DNA of 13,278 nt from Planctomycetota bacterium (GTDB lineage Bacteria; Planctomycetota; DG-23; SLPQ01), in contig JAGHCE010000205.1 of NCBI GenBank assembly GCA_021160625.1, forward strand, positions 1 through 13,278. The letters run 5' to 3'. This document shows positions 1 through 7,390 of the stretch, one piece after another. The notes under the pieces were generated by a model. That model ran no database searches. It was not told where the DNA came from and worked only from the letters and a program-made list of their open reading frames with translations. Position numbers and translations under genes: made by a program. Numbering within the stretch: the stretch's first letter is position 1; each line of letters opens with the position of its first letter.

Positions 1-1545
1 CTTCACGCCCATCGTCTCCAGCGCCTTGATTTCCGCATCGAGGATACTTTCGGGCATCCGAAACGAGGGGATGACGCCGCGAAGCATCCCGCCGGTTTTT
101 TTCTCGGCCTCGAACACCGTCACATCATAACCGGCGCGGGCCAGGTCAAAGGCGCAGGATATCCCGGCCGGGCCGCTTCCGACGACGCCTACGCGCTCGG
201 AGCGCTTCGTCGATGACTTCTCAACGATGCGCTTCCAGCCCTCCTTGCGGGCCTTTTCCAGAACGAAGCGCTTCAGGTCGCGGATACGTATCGGCTCGTC
301 GATCTCTCCTCGCGTGCACTCGGTCTCGCACTCGTGGTTGCAGATGTAGCCGCAAATGGATTGGAGCGGGTCGCGGGAGGTTATATGTCGGAATGCCTCC
401 TCGAAGTTGCCACGGCCTATGGCTCTCACATAGGCTTGCGCGGGGATGTTGTTGGGGCAGGCGACCTTGCACGGAGCGGCCAGGTTCTCGTTTACCTGTT
501 TTGCGTGGCCCGGATATATCGTAAGCTCGGTTGCAGGCGTTATCCTGCGCTCCATATAGCCGCGAATCTCACGCGGATGCTTGTGGCCGTGGCGGATGAG
601 GTAATCTTTCAGGTTCGCCAGAAGGTCCGGCATAAAGCCGAACCCTGAAACAAGCGTTTCGGTGGATATCTGGACGATGTCCGCACCAAAGAGGAAGAAC
701 TGCACCGCATCCTCCCAGTTGCTGACACCCCCGGAGGTGGCGATCGTTATGTCCTCACCGATGAGGTTGCGCATCTCGTAGATGTTGCGAAGGGCCAGCG
801 GCTTTAGCCAGGGGCCGCAGAAACATCCGATCGACGGCTCATCCTGGAGGGGATAGAAGCGGGCGTCGGGATTTTCGACGTCGAAGGGAGGCACGGCAAG
901 CATATTGGCGTTTGTCCCCACGGCGTTGGCGCCAGCCTTGACGCTGGCATTGGCTACCTGGGCGACGCGGCCGCCCTCCGGGGTAATCTTCACTATCAGC
1001 GGAACAGACACCACCTTCTTTATGGCCTCGACAATGGCCGCTACCGCCCCTTCATTCTGACCAAGACTGGCACCAGTAGCCATCTCGGACGCCTCGCCCG
1101 TCACTTCGAGGTTAAATGACATATTCGGGCAACACATATTGAGCTCGATCCCGTCGACGCCGGCGTCCTCAAAACGCTTGGCCATATTGACCCAGCCGGG
1201 GATGCCCTTGTCGCCGTCATACGTTATGTTGGCGAATATGGCGATATTCTTGGTCGCCTTTCGCCCCTCAACGGCAAGTTTAATGCCCTCGTCAATGTTG
1301 ATGCGCTTTTCGGCACTGAAGGCGAGAATCCCTTCGTCGGCCCAGTAGCCGTAGCGGGGTTCCTTGTTGATGTAGGGAAACGGGTCGAAGCAGAGCTTGA
1401 GGCACACGCCGCCCCAGCCGGTTTCATCGGCGCGCACAAGCTGCTCGACGGACTTGGTGGTCGGCCCGGAGGACACCATAAAGGGGTTTCGCATCTTCAC
1501 GGAACCGATGTTGACGGACAGATCGAGGTCGTTCAGGGAGGCCAT
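1..1545 (-). CDS. Fused DHODH-type (PreA-like) and GltD/NfnB-like FAD oxidoreductase, C-terminus cut by window edge
   Basis: The frame is open from an ATG at 1545 to the window edge (515 codons, no stop). Residues about 5-320 read as a dihydroorotate/dihydropyrimidine dehydrogenase-type FMN barrel: an NPFMVSSGPTT start, GIELNMCCPN, and a late ATSGGVSNWEDA phosphate-binding strand. Residues about 345-430 are a helical Fe-S domain with C359-x3-C363 and C398-x3-C402-x3-C406-x3-C410. An FAD domain follows, with GSGPAG at 456-461 and a GGMLRGVIPSFRMP motif as in GltD and NfnB. Eukaryotic dihydropyrimidine dehydrogenase has the same modules in the opposite order, and bacterial PreT/PreA are separate subunits. 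The DPD-type catalytic Cys loop reads GASLGQ here (S160), so the substrate is uncertain; by inference it is an NAD(P)H-linked pyrimidine or other flavin reductase. AAGGAG lies six bases before the ATG. Probably cytoplasmic. The rest of the C-terminus, perhaps another ferredoxin domain, is outside the window. Confidence 0.85.
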   Translation of the reverse strand, partial: MASLNDLDLSVNIGSVKMRNPFMVSSGPTTKSVEQLVRADETGWGGVCLKLCFDPFPYINKEPRYGYWADEGILAFSAEKRINIDEGIKLAVEGRKATKNIAIFANITYDGDKGIPGWVNMAKRFEDAGVDGIELNMCCPNMSFNLEVTGEASEMATGASLGQNEGAVAAIVEAIKKVVSVPLIVKITPEGGRVAQVANASVKAGANAVGTNANMLAVPPFDVENPDARFYPLQDEPSIGCFCGPWLKPLALRNIYEMRNLIGEDITIATSGGVSNWEDAVQFFLFGADIVQISTETLVSGFGFMPDLLANLKDYLIRHGHKHPREIRGYMERRITPATELTIYPGHAKQVNENLAAPCKVACPNNIPAQAYVRAIGRGNFEEAFRHITSRDPLQSICGYICNHECETECTRGEIDEPIRIRDLKRFVLEKARKEGWKRIVEKSSTKRSERVGVVGSGPAGISCAFDLARAGYDVTVFEAEKKTGGMLRGVIPSFRMPESILDAEIKALETMGVK

Positions 1546-1582
1546 CTGCAACTCCTTATGATAGGGAACGGGACAGCGCTCA

Positions 1583-1610
1583 ATCATATGAAGCAGGACG
1601 CCCTCGTCAA
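1583..1610 (-). promoter_or_regulatory. Sigma70-type promoter candidate for the fused oxidoreductase
   Basis: On the minus strand TTGACG (1610-1605) and TATGAT (1588-1583) are separated by 16 bases. Transcription would begin near 1576, giving a leader of about 30 bases with a good ribosome binding site before the ATG at 1545. Both hexamers are close to consensus. It is a sequence match only. Confidence 0.6.
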
Positions 1611-1630
1611 GTTCAAGTGAACTGTTCAAG
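1611..1630. promoter_or_regulatory. Overlapping palindromes just upstream of the -35 box (operator candidate)
   Basis: GTTCAAGTGAAC (1611-1622) is an inverted repeat with five-base arms. It overlaps GAACTGTTC (1619-1627), and GTTCAAG is directly repeated at 1611-1617 and 1624-1630. The cluster abuts the -35 box of the minus-strand promoter on its upstream side, where an activator would typically bind. It could also act on the divergent GH2 gene. No regulator gene is visible in the window. Confidence 0.4.
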
Positions 1631-1718
1631 CGAATCGTGCCCGGGGCGTCCCGGGGCTTTGAGAGCGCCTCACGGGTAATGCCCGTACCGGCGCCGAGTC
1701 TGCCGGCGTGGAATTTCC

Positions 1719-1746
1719 TTGTCAGGACGGGAGGTCGGGCTACGAT
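1719..1746 (+). promoter_or_regulatory. Promoter candidate for the GH2 gene
   Basis: TTGTCA (1719-1724) and TACGAT (1741-1746) are 16 bases apart. Transcription from about 1753 would leave a leader of roughly 80 bases before the chosen ATG at 1832. It would also exclude the in-frame start codons at 1637 and 1745. The -10 box is moderate. Confidence 0.35.
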
Positions 1747-1831
1747 GGCCAAACTGCGGCGGTGGGACAGCGGCGGTGAAGCACCGCACGCCTTCCTGGA
1801 ACGCGGCGTTGGGGGAAAGGAAACCGTGCAT

Positions 1832-3595
1832 ATGAAAGCAAGCAATCCGAGGCCCGAATATCCCCGACCGCAAATGGCAAGGGCCGATTGGCTTTGTCTA
1901 AACGGGCCTTGGGAATTCGCATTTGACGAGTCCGGCGAGATCGACGTCGAGGCGGTCCTAGCCGGGGAGAAGCTCGACGGGGAAATCGTCGTTCCGTTCA
2001 CGTTTGAAAGCCCGCTTTCCGGGATTGGGGACACCTCGTACCACACCAGGGTCTGGTATGCCAGGGATGTGGAGGTACCCGCCTCCTGGGCGTCGCGGCG
2101 GGTGCTCATTCACTTCGGCGCCGTCGACTACAGTGCAACCGTCTGGGTAAACGGCCGGGAAATCGGCTCACATAGTGGCGGCCAGGTGCCCTTTTCCTTC
2201 GACATCACCGACTATCTCAACGGCTCCCGTGCGCGCATCGTCGTCGGCGTTGAAGACTCGCCGTCCGTGGCGCAGCCGCGCGGCAAGCAGTCCTTGCGGA
2301 CGAAGTCGTTCAGCAGCTACTACACCCGGACTACCGGCATCTGGCAGACCGTCTGGCTTGAGCCGGTCGGCAGCACTTACATCCGCAGCGTTGCCCTGCG
2401 CCCCGACATAGAGCGCAGTGTGCTGCGGGTCGAGGCCGTGATTCGGGGCGTCCGCAACCCTCAGCTCCTGCAGGTGGCGGCGGTCTTCAAGGGGGAACAG
2501 ATTTCAACGGCGACGGCTCAAATTGGAAGCGGCGCGGTCTCCCTGACGGTGCCGATTCCCGAATGCAGGCTTTGGACCCCCGAAGAACCCAGCCTCTATG
2601 ATCTGCAGATTGAGATTGTCGAGGACGGTGCCGCCGTCGACAGCGTGAAATCCTACGCCGGTATGCGGGAAGTGTCTGTCAAAGACGGCAAGTTCTGCCT
2701 CAACGGCAAGCCGTATTTCCAGAAACTCGTTCTTGACCAGGGCTACTGGCCCGACGGCATCCTGACGGCCCCGTCCGACGATGCGTTCAAGACCGACATT
2801 GAGCTAGCGAAGTCCTTCGGCTTTAACGGCGCCAGGAAGCATCAGAAGGTCGAGGACCCACGTTACCACTACTGGGCCGACAGGCTGGGCTTTCTCGTCT
2901 GGGGCGAGACGGCCAACGCCCGCAGGTGGGACCCCGCGCGGGAAGAAGCCTTCACCGCCGAGTGGCTCGCCGCCGTCCGGCGAGATGCAAACCATCCCTC
3001 GATAGTCGTCTGGACGCCCTTCAACGAGTCCTGGGGGATTCAAGGCGTGGCACGGGACCCCCGCGTACGCGCCTTCGTCGAAAATACCGTGGCGAGAACG
3101 CGCGCCGCCGACCCGACGCGCCCGGTAAATGACAACGACGGCTGGGAGCATACCGCCGCTACTGACCTGCTGACGATACACGACTACGAGAAAGAGGGGC
3201 ACAAGCTGCTGGAGCGTTGGAAAGATTTCGAAGGCAAGGCGGACAGCATCGTCCCTGCGGCTCATCGGGAGAGCCTCGCAGGGGGAGTGGAATACGGCGG
3301 GTGGCCGTTTCTCCTGACCGAGTACGGCGGCATCGCCTTCGCTGCCGGCGGCGCCGTGAACGAGGCGTGGGGTTACCACGGCGTGGAAACGACAGAGGAA
3401 GGCTTCCTTGAGCGCTTTCGGAATCTCCACGAGGCGATTTACGCCATCGGCTCACTTCAGGGCTTTTGCTATACCCAGCTTACCGACGTCGAACAGGAGA
3501 TAAACGGCCTAACGACGTTCGACCGCCGTCCGAAGATCGACCCGGCACAGATCGCGCCCACCGTGGGGGGCAGACAGCACGCCGGTGGCGGATAA
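1832..3595 (+). CDS. Glycoside hydrolase family 2 beta-glycosidase (beta-galactosidase/beta-glucuronidase type)
   Basis: The 587-residue protein has the GH2 layout: an N-terminal jelly-roll sugar-binding domain (about 15-190, with LNGPWEFAFD and VWVNGREIG), an Ig-like domain (about 190-290), then a TIM barrel. The retaining acid/base is E399 in FNESWG and the nucleophile E497 in TEYGG, so both catalytic residues are present. Members with this layout remove terminal beta-linked galactose, glucuronate or mannose; the exact sugar cannot be read here. No signal peptide is seen, so it is probably cytoplasmic and acts on imported oligosaccharides. It lacks the extra C-terminal domains of LacZ. I chose ATG 1832 because the family homology begins right after it and a GGGGGAAAGGA stretch precedes it. 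An upstream in-frame extension to 1637 is low-complexity and has no family match. The last residues and the stop lie inside a repeat copy. The gene is convergent with the GH20-like locus. Confidence 0.92.
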   Translation: MKASNPRPEYPRPQMARADWLCLNGPWEFAFDESGEIDVEAVLAGEKLDGEIVVPFTFESPLSGIGDTSYHTRVWYARDVEVPASWASRRVLIHFGAVDYSATVWVNGREIGSHSGGQVPFSFDITDYLNGSRARIVVGVEDSPSVAQPRGKQSLRTKSFSSYYTRTTGIWQTVWLEPVGSTYIRSVALRPDIERSVLRVEAVIRGVRNPQLLQVAAVFKGEQISTATAQIGSGAVSLTVPIPECRLWTPEEPSLYDLQIEIVEDGAAVDSVKSYAGMREVSVKDGKFCLNGKPYFQKLVLDQGYWPDGILTAPSDDAFKTDIELAKSFGFNGARKHQKVEDPRYHYWADRLGFLVWGETANARRWDPAREEAFTAEWLAAVRRDANHPSIVVWTPFNESWGIQGVARDPRVRAFVENTVARTRAADPTRPVNDNDGWEHTAATDLLTIHDYEKEGHKLLERWKDFEGKADSIVPAAHRESLAGGVEYGGWPFLLTEYGGIAFAAGGAVNEAWGYHGVETTEEGFLERFRNLHEAIYAIGSLQGFCYTQLTDVEQEINGLTTFDRRPKIDPAQIAPTVGGRQHAGGG

Positions 3596-3725
3596 ACTTA
3601 CCCGCCGACAGTCTGTCGCGGCGAGCCGCGCCCCTTGTCAAAACACGGCACTGGTAAATTTCCCACCAGTTGGGGGGGCTCTACCCCCTTTTTGCTACGC
3701 CGGTGGCGGACAACATCCGTGGTCC
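3579..3725. repeat. Repeat cluster between the convergent glycosidase loci
   Basis: A 17-base unit at 3579-3595 recurs at 3697-3713 with one mismatch. The first copy contains the GH2 stop codon. Between them, GGCGGATAAACTTACCCGCC (3587-3606) resembles, in inverted orientation, a module at 13097-13117. A further palindromic unit at 3645-3673 has arms ACTGGT (3650-3655) and ACCAGT (3665-3670) and is a diverged copy of the TGTGGCACTGGTGGC repeat. The second copy continues into an AAC-loop hairpin variant (3706-3725). No T-tract follows the stems, so a classic terminator is not evident. Confidence 0.7.
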
Positions 3726-3727
3726 TT

Positions 3728-5515
3728 CTATTCGACCGACTCCGGCAGGGCCCTTATCGCTTCTGCGTACGACTCAAGCGGGTCGTAGTTCTTGTGCCAG
3801 TCGGTGTAGCAAAAGCCCAGTATCTCGGCACCGGTTCCCTTGGCGGCGTTCATCCATCTCTTGATCCTGCGTCCGGAATTAGCCGAAAAAACGATCTTGT
3901 GGCCGCGCTCGGCGGCGAACTTTATGCTGCGGGAATCGGCGCCGGCCCACTTGAGGATGCTCACCTCGCTCGGCAGCCCTTCCCACGAGCCGTAGAAATC
4001 GCCGTTGCAAAGGTAGTAGCCGTGCTTGTCGGTGAGGTGCCTTGCATTGTGGAAGGGATCGAACATATCCGACCAGATGTACATCTTCGCGTCGGGCGAA
4101 TACTTGTGAACGATTTCGACGGCACGTGTAACATGCTTTGCGAGAAGCTCGCCGGGGGTGTAATGGGTGCCGCCGGGCTGTACCTCCCATCCGCCGGTGC
4201 GTATCTCGTCATAGCCCAACAGATACGCCGGCGCATCCCAGACCTTTTTCACCCACTGCATCTGCTCTTCGAAGATGTCGAAGACCTTCGGGTCGGTAAG
4301 CGACCCCGTCACCTGGTGGCCGTAGATGATGTGCGGATGAAAATACGAGACCTACAGCGTCTCGCCGTCTTTTATTGATGAGTTCTCGGTGAGCCTTATC
4401 GGCGGCCCCTGGTGCCAGATGTCGAAGCTGCCGCCGGGAGGCAGGTACGACAGGAAATCAGGCATCGCAGCCTTACCCATAAGCGGATCCGCCACGTAAC
4501 GGAAGTCCCGCCCCTCAACGTAGACCGTGTCCCCGTCGGCGCTTGTGACGACAAAGGGCTTTATGGGGCGCCTGAGAACGTTGGCCAGGCCGGCAGGCTC
4601 TATCTTAAGGTCGTCCCACCACACGGTGCCCGACCTCGCCCCTTCCAGGCCCACTCCGATTGTCATTCCCGTTGTTTCAAGCGTATTGAAGCTGAGCTGA
4701 AGCTGCGTCCAGTCGGAATCGGCCGCAACGTAGTCATTGAGGTCGTCGACGGGGTCGACTTCGAGGTTGGTATAGCAGAGGTGCCGTTTGCCGTCGCTTG
4801 AGCGGATGAAGAGGTTCGATGCAGCTGCATTGAGGTCTTGCGTCTTGCGCCAGATTGTCACTCGGTAGTACTTGAACGGCTCGACGGCCACGTTCTGTGA
4901 TACCTGGCATGCGCCCCTGGCCTCCCTGGGCTCCCTGGGCAGTGCGTCAAAGCCCGTCATCTTGAGAGACGACAGGCCGGAGTGCTTGACCACACTGTCG
5001 GCCGTGACGCAGAGATCGGCATTGCCTTCCGGTTGCCATGCCTCGATCCGGCCCTCTTCGCCTGCCTCGAAACCGCCGTTGACGATTTCCGGTATGGCGG
5101 CCGGGTCGGGCAGGGCCTGTCCGTTCGCCACGATGAAGGGGGCGTTTTTGACAGGCAGCCCGGCGGCGAGGTTCGAGTCGTACCACAAGACGCGCCACGA
5201 ATAGCCGACGTTGAAGATGTTCGGGATGATGACGATGCCGATCTCGTCGGCGGCCTTCCTCACGCGGCCAATGTTGTCGAAATACTCCTGCGGCATCGCG
5301 CGGAGCGTCTGGATGTAGACGTCGTCGACGAGAACGTGCGTGTATCCGGCCTTTTTGGCGCGCTCCATAAGCGCGATCAGATTGTCCGCCCCTTCCGGTT
5401 CCACGATTGATTCGCCGAAACGAAACCACTGCTGGGGGAAATCGGCCGCACCTGCCGGGGCACAGATGACGGCGATGACTGCGAGTGCAAAAAACAACCA
5501 TACCGTTCTCATCAT
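3728..5515 (-). pseudogene. Secreted GH20-like glycoside hydrolase with embedded CBM-like domain, interrupted by an in-frame TAG
   Basis: The frame runs from the ATG pair at 5515/5512 (GGGAG upstream) to a TAG at 3728 and is continuous except for TAG at 4354-4352 (codon 388). Residues 1-24 are a signal peptide (MMRTVWLFFALAVIAV, then AGAA), so the product is exported. Residues about 40-125 look like the first strands of a TIM barrel. Residues about 145-305 look like a jelly-roll carbohydrate-binding module, starting NGGFEAG and ending VWWDDLKIEP. The barrel resumes with FHPHIIYGH and GYDEIRTGGW; D436-E437 could be the Asp-Glu pair used by GH20-type hexosaminidases (inference). About 207 clean codons follow the TAG without frameshift, implying a recent mutation, a base error, or readthrough. 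TAG ends most other genes here, so routine recoding is unlikely. If not read through, the product is a 387-residue secreted protein without the D-E motif. It is the second gene after the MDR dehydrogenase. Confidence 0.75.
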
Positions 5516-5544
5516 AACGCTCCCTTCATTTTCCTCGCTTGCAA

Positions 5545-5579
5545 AAGGCCAGATGATTCCCGCAGACAACGTCTGCGGG
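5545..5579. repeat. Hairpin repeat with AAC loop between the MDR and GH20-like genes
   Basis: CCCGCAGAC (5559-5567), loop AAC, GTCTGCGGG (5571-5579) form a perfect nine-base stem. The flank AAGGCCAGATGATT (5545-5558) recurs almost unchanged at 13184-13197 before a similar hairpin. It lies in the 83-base gap between two genes presumably cotranscribed, so it could shape mRNA stability. No T-tract follows on either strand. Confidence 0.7.
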
Positions 5580-5598
5580 CTCCATAGCAAAGAGCGGG

Positions 5599-6612
5599 CT
5601 AAGCCCCCCACTGGAGGATGACGCCCATCGCCTTCGACCGATCCTTAAGCAGCATTGCGTAAAGCTCGGGCGCCTCTGTGTACGGTTCGCGGTGTGAGAT
5701 GCAACTTTCCATATCGATGTCGCCGTCGACGATCATATCGAAGAAGAGCTCTGTGTTGCGCGGTCGCGTCCACTGGTTGTACGGCGTCGCCACCGCAGGC
5801 GACGACGAGGCGTGCGCGCCGATAATCGTGTAGCTCGGCGCGTTGCAGAGATCGTGAAAGTCGAAGAACTTGGTCGGCCCCGACGGCGAGGAAAGCAACA
5901 CAAGGCGCCCCTGGCGCTTCAACGCCTCGAATTCCTGCGGGATAAGCGCCGGTGCACCGGTCACCTCGTAGACGATGTCGGCCATCCGGCCCTTCGTGAG
6001 CCTCTCGACCGTTTCGCGCACGTTGGCTTCCTTCGGGTTGATGGGGACGACACGCTTGTGCTTCGGCAGAAGCGCTAAGCGCTCGCTGCTGATATCGACG
6101 GCAAAGACGGGCTTCACGCCTGCGAAGAGAAGACACCTCACCGCCATCTGTCCCAAAAGCCCTACGCCATAGACGATCGCCGATTCTCCCCATTCGGGAA
6201 GGCCCCGGCGCACGCCGTTGTAGACGATGTCGCTGATCGTGCCGAACGTGGCGAGATCGTCAGGGACGTCGTCGCGGATGGGCCGGGTCTCGGTGATGCT
6301 GACGGCGGCGTACAGGCTGTGCGTGCCGAAGCTCGATATCCGCTTGCCCACGAGCGACTCGTCGACTCCCGGCCCGACCTTCAACACGTCACCGACATTG
6401 TCGTAACCGGGAACGAACGGGAACTTGCCGTAATCATCCCACGCCGAGCCCTTCAGATACTTTCCGGCAAGAATCGTCAGCTCAGTCCCCGTGGATATGA
6501 GCGACCGGCGGGTCTTGACGAGAACCTGCCCCTCGCCCGGTTCCGGGACGGGCCTGTTCTCGATGACGACCTTTTCGGGCTCGGTAAATACTACTGTCGG
6601 ATTGTCCTGCAT
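5599..6612 (-). CDS. Zinc-less medium-chain dehydrogenase/reductase (MDR family)
   Basis: The 337-residue protein has the two-domain MDR fold: a GroES-like N-terminal half and a Rossmann half with GVGLLG at 149-154, followed by AVDISSERL at the end of the second strand, which favours NAD(H) or leaves the cofactor open. Classical zinc alcohol dehydrogenases have an ICGTD motif and a GHE motif. Here these read ISTGTE (39-44) and PGYDNVG (68-74), so the usual zinc ligands are missing. It likely oxidises or reduces a hydroxyl or carbonyl group without catalytic zinc; the substrate is unknown. The downstream secreted hydrolase suggests a sugar or sugar derivative. GGAGG lies six bases before the ATG, and a strong promoter candidate is upstream. 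It ends in TAG; the downstream start is 83 bases away. Other STGTE-type members act in tetrapyrrole or secondary metabolism, so the sugar role is an inference. Confidence 0.88.
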   Translation of the reverse strand: MQDNPTVVFTEPEKVVIENRPVPEPGEGQVLVKTRRSLISTGTELTILAGKYLKGSAWDDYGKFPFVPGYDNVGDVLKVGPGVDESLVGKRISSFGTHSLYAAVSITETRPIRDDVPDDLATFGTISDIVYNGVRRGLPEWGESAIVYGVGLLGQMAVRCLLFAGVKPVFAVDISSERLALLPKHKRVVPINPKEANVRETVERLTKGRMADIVYEVTGAPALIPQEFEALKRQGRLVLLSSPSGPTKFFDFHDLCNAPSYTIIGAHASSSPAVATPYNQWTRPRNTELFFDMIVDGDIDMESCISHREPYTEAPELYAMLLKDRSKAMGVILQWGA

Positions 6613-6651
6613 AGCCTACCTCCTTTTCCAAATGTGTTGACAGCACCCCCG

Positions 6652-6676
6652 CCGGTGGACAAGCCACCAGTGCCAC
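6652..6676 (-). repeat. TGTGGCACTGGTGGC-type repeat in the MDR gene leader
   Basis: On the minus strand this reads GTGGCACTGGTGGCTTGTCC and then ACCGG, the clearest copy of a unit also found near 10195, 10246, 11374, 11534 and 13074. CCGGTGG and CCACCAG arms make it self-complementary. It sits between the promoter candidate and the ribosome binding site, so it would be in the transcript leader. Confidence 0.65.
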
Positions 6677-6680
6677 TCGA

Positions 6681-6709
6681 ACTCTACCGGCGTCCCCTGT
6701 ACAAGTCAA
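6681..6709 (-). promoter_or_regulatory. Strong sigma70-type promoter candidate for the MDR-GH20-like pair
   Basis: TTGACT (6709-6704) and TAGAGT (6686-6681) on the minus strand have an ideal 17-base spacer. An inverted repeat CCCTGT/ACAGGG (6695-6700 and 6709-6714, eight bases apart) overlaps the -35 box and could be a repressor site. The leader would be about 60 bases long and carry the repeat at 6652-6676. Confidence 0.65.
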
Positions 6710-6740
6710 CAGGGTAAAGGCGCGATTTTCCCTCGTATAT

Positions 6741-6768
6741 TTGCTCTTGCCGGCAACGTTGTTACAAT
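6741..6768 (+). promoter_or_regulatory. Promoter candidate for the acetyltransferase/CoA-disulfide reductase operon
   Basis: TTGCTC (6741-6746) and TACAAT (6763-6768) are 16 bases apart, with the start codon at 6800. A perfect ten-base palindrome TTGCCGGCAA (6747-6756) lies between the boxes, a position used by many repressors. Predicted transcription starts near 6776, with an AAGGGGAAG ribosome binding site at 6787-6795. Confidence 0.5.
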
Positions 6769-6799
6769 GCATTATGGACGGTAGTGAAGGGGAAGCGAA

Positions 6800-7360
6800 A
6801 TGGCACAAACACCGCAGCTCGCGATGAGACACGAAAACCTCGGCGGCCTGCTGTGCCCGAAACCGGCGTTCGGGTATCTCTGCCGGACGTACCGGCCGGG
6901 GGATGCGACGTTCTGGTGCGAGATTATGGAGGGCAACATCGGCGAGCAGTGGACCCCGGAGAAGTTCGAGCGGGCAATATCCCGTGCGCCGCAGTTCGAC
7001 CCGAAGGGGCTCTTTTTCGTGACGTACGGCAGCCGGCCGGCCGGCACCGCCTGTGCGTGGCTGAAGGCCCCCGGCGAAAAAGAAACCGGAACACTGCATA
7101 TGGTGGCGGTCAAGGACGAGCACCGTGGCCGGGCGCTGGGTTCTTACCTGACGCTCAGGGTTCTCCAGTATTTTGTGGACAGGGGGTTTTCGGCCTGCAA
7201 CCTGACCACTGACGACTGGCGCATCCCGGCGATAAAGACATACCTCAATCTCGGTTTCAGGCCGGTCCACAGCCACGAGAGCCACCGGAAGCGGTGGGAG
7301 AAAATCTTCAGCAAGCTGCAGATAGACCCCGACAGGCCGCTTGGCGGTCATACAGAGTGA
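6800..7360 (+). CDS. GNAT-family N-acetyltransferase
   Basis: The 186-residue protein carries the GNAT fold: YLCRTYRPGD at the first strand, LHMVAVKDEHRGRALG as motif A with the acetyl-CoA pyrophosphate loop HRGRALG at 108-114, and AIKTYLNLGFRPV as motif B. It should transfer an acetyl group from acetyl-CoA to an amine; the acceptor cannot be inferred. Its TDDWRIPAIKTYLNLGF segment resembles stand-alone GNATs related to mycothiol synthase, but one domain only is present and a mycothiol role is not shown. The start has AAGGGGAAG just upstream. It is the first gene of a tight plus-strand operon; the next gene begins 30 bases downstream. The protein has no signal peptide or membrane segment. Confidence 0.88.
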   Translation: MAQTPQLAMRHENLGGLLCPKPAFGYLCRTYRPGDATFWCEIMEGNIGEQWTPEKFERAISRAPQFDPKGLFFVTYGSRPAGTACAWLKAPGEKETGTLHMVAVKDEHRGRALGSYLTLRVLQYFVDRGFSACNLTTDDWRIPAIKTYLNLGFRPVHSHESHRKRWEKIFSKLQIDPDRPLGGHTE

Positions 7361-7390
7361 CAACCGGGGATGCCTGGGAGAAGCAACAAG

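Noticed and set aside
1637..1831. N-terminal extension of the GH2 protein
   Set aside because: The extra 65 residues show no family similarity or signal peptide, span the promoter candidate, and the ATG at 1832 has a purine-rich ribosome binding site.
2804..3430. Minus-strand frame of 208 codons inside the GH2 gene
   Set aside because: It is a shadow of the GH2 catalytic domain with no recognisable motif.
4352..4354. Internal TAG as a pyrrolysine codon
   Set aside because: No pyl genes or tRNA are visible, the protein is not a methylamine methyltransferase type, and TAG is a frequent true stop in the neighbouring genes.
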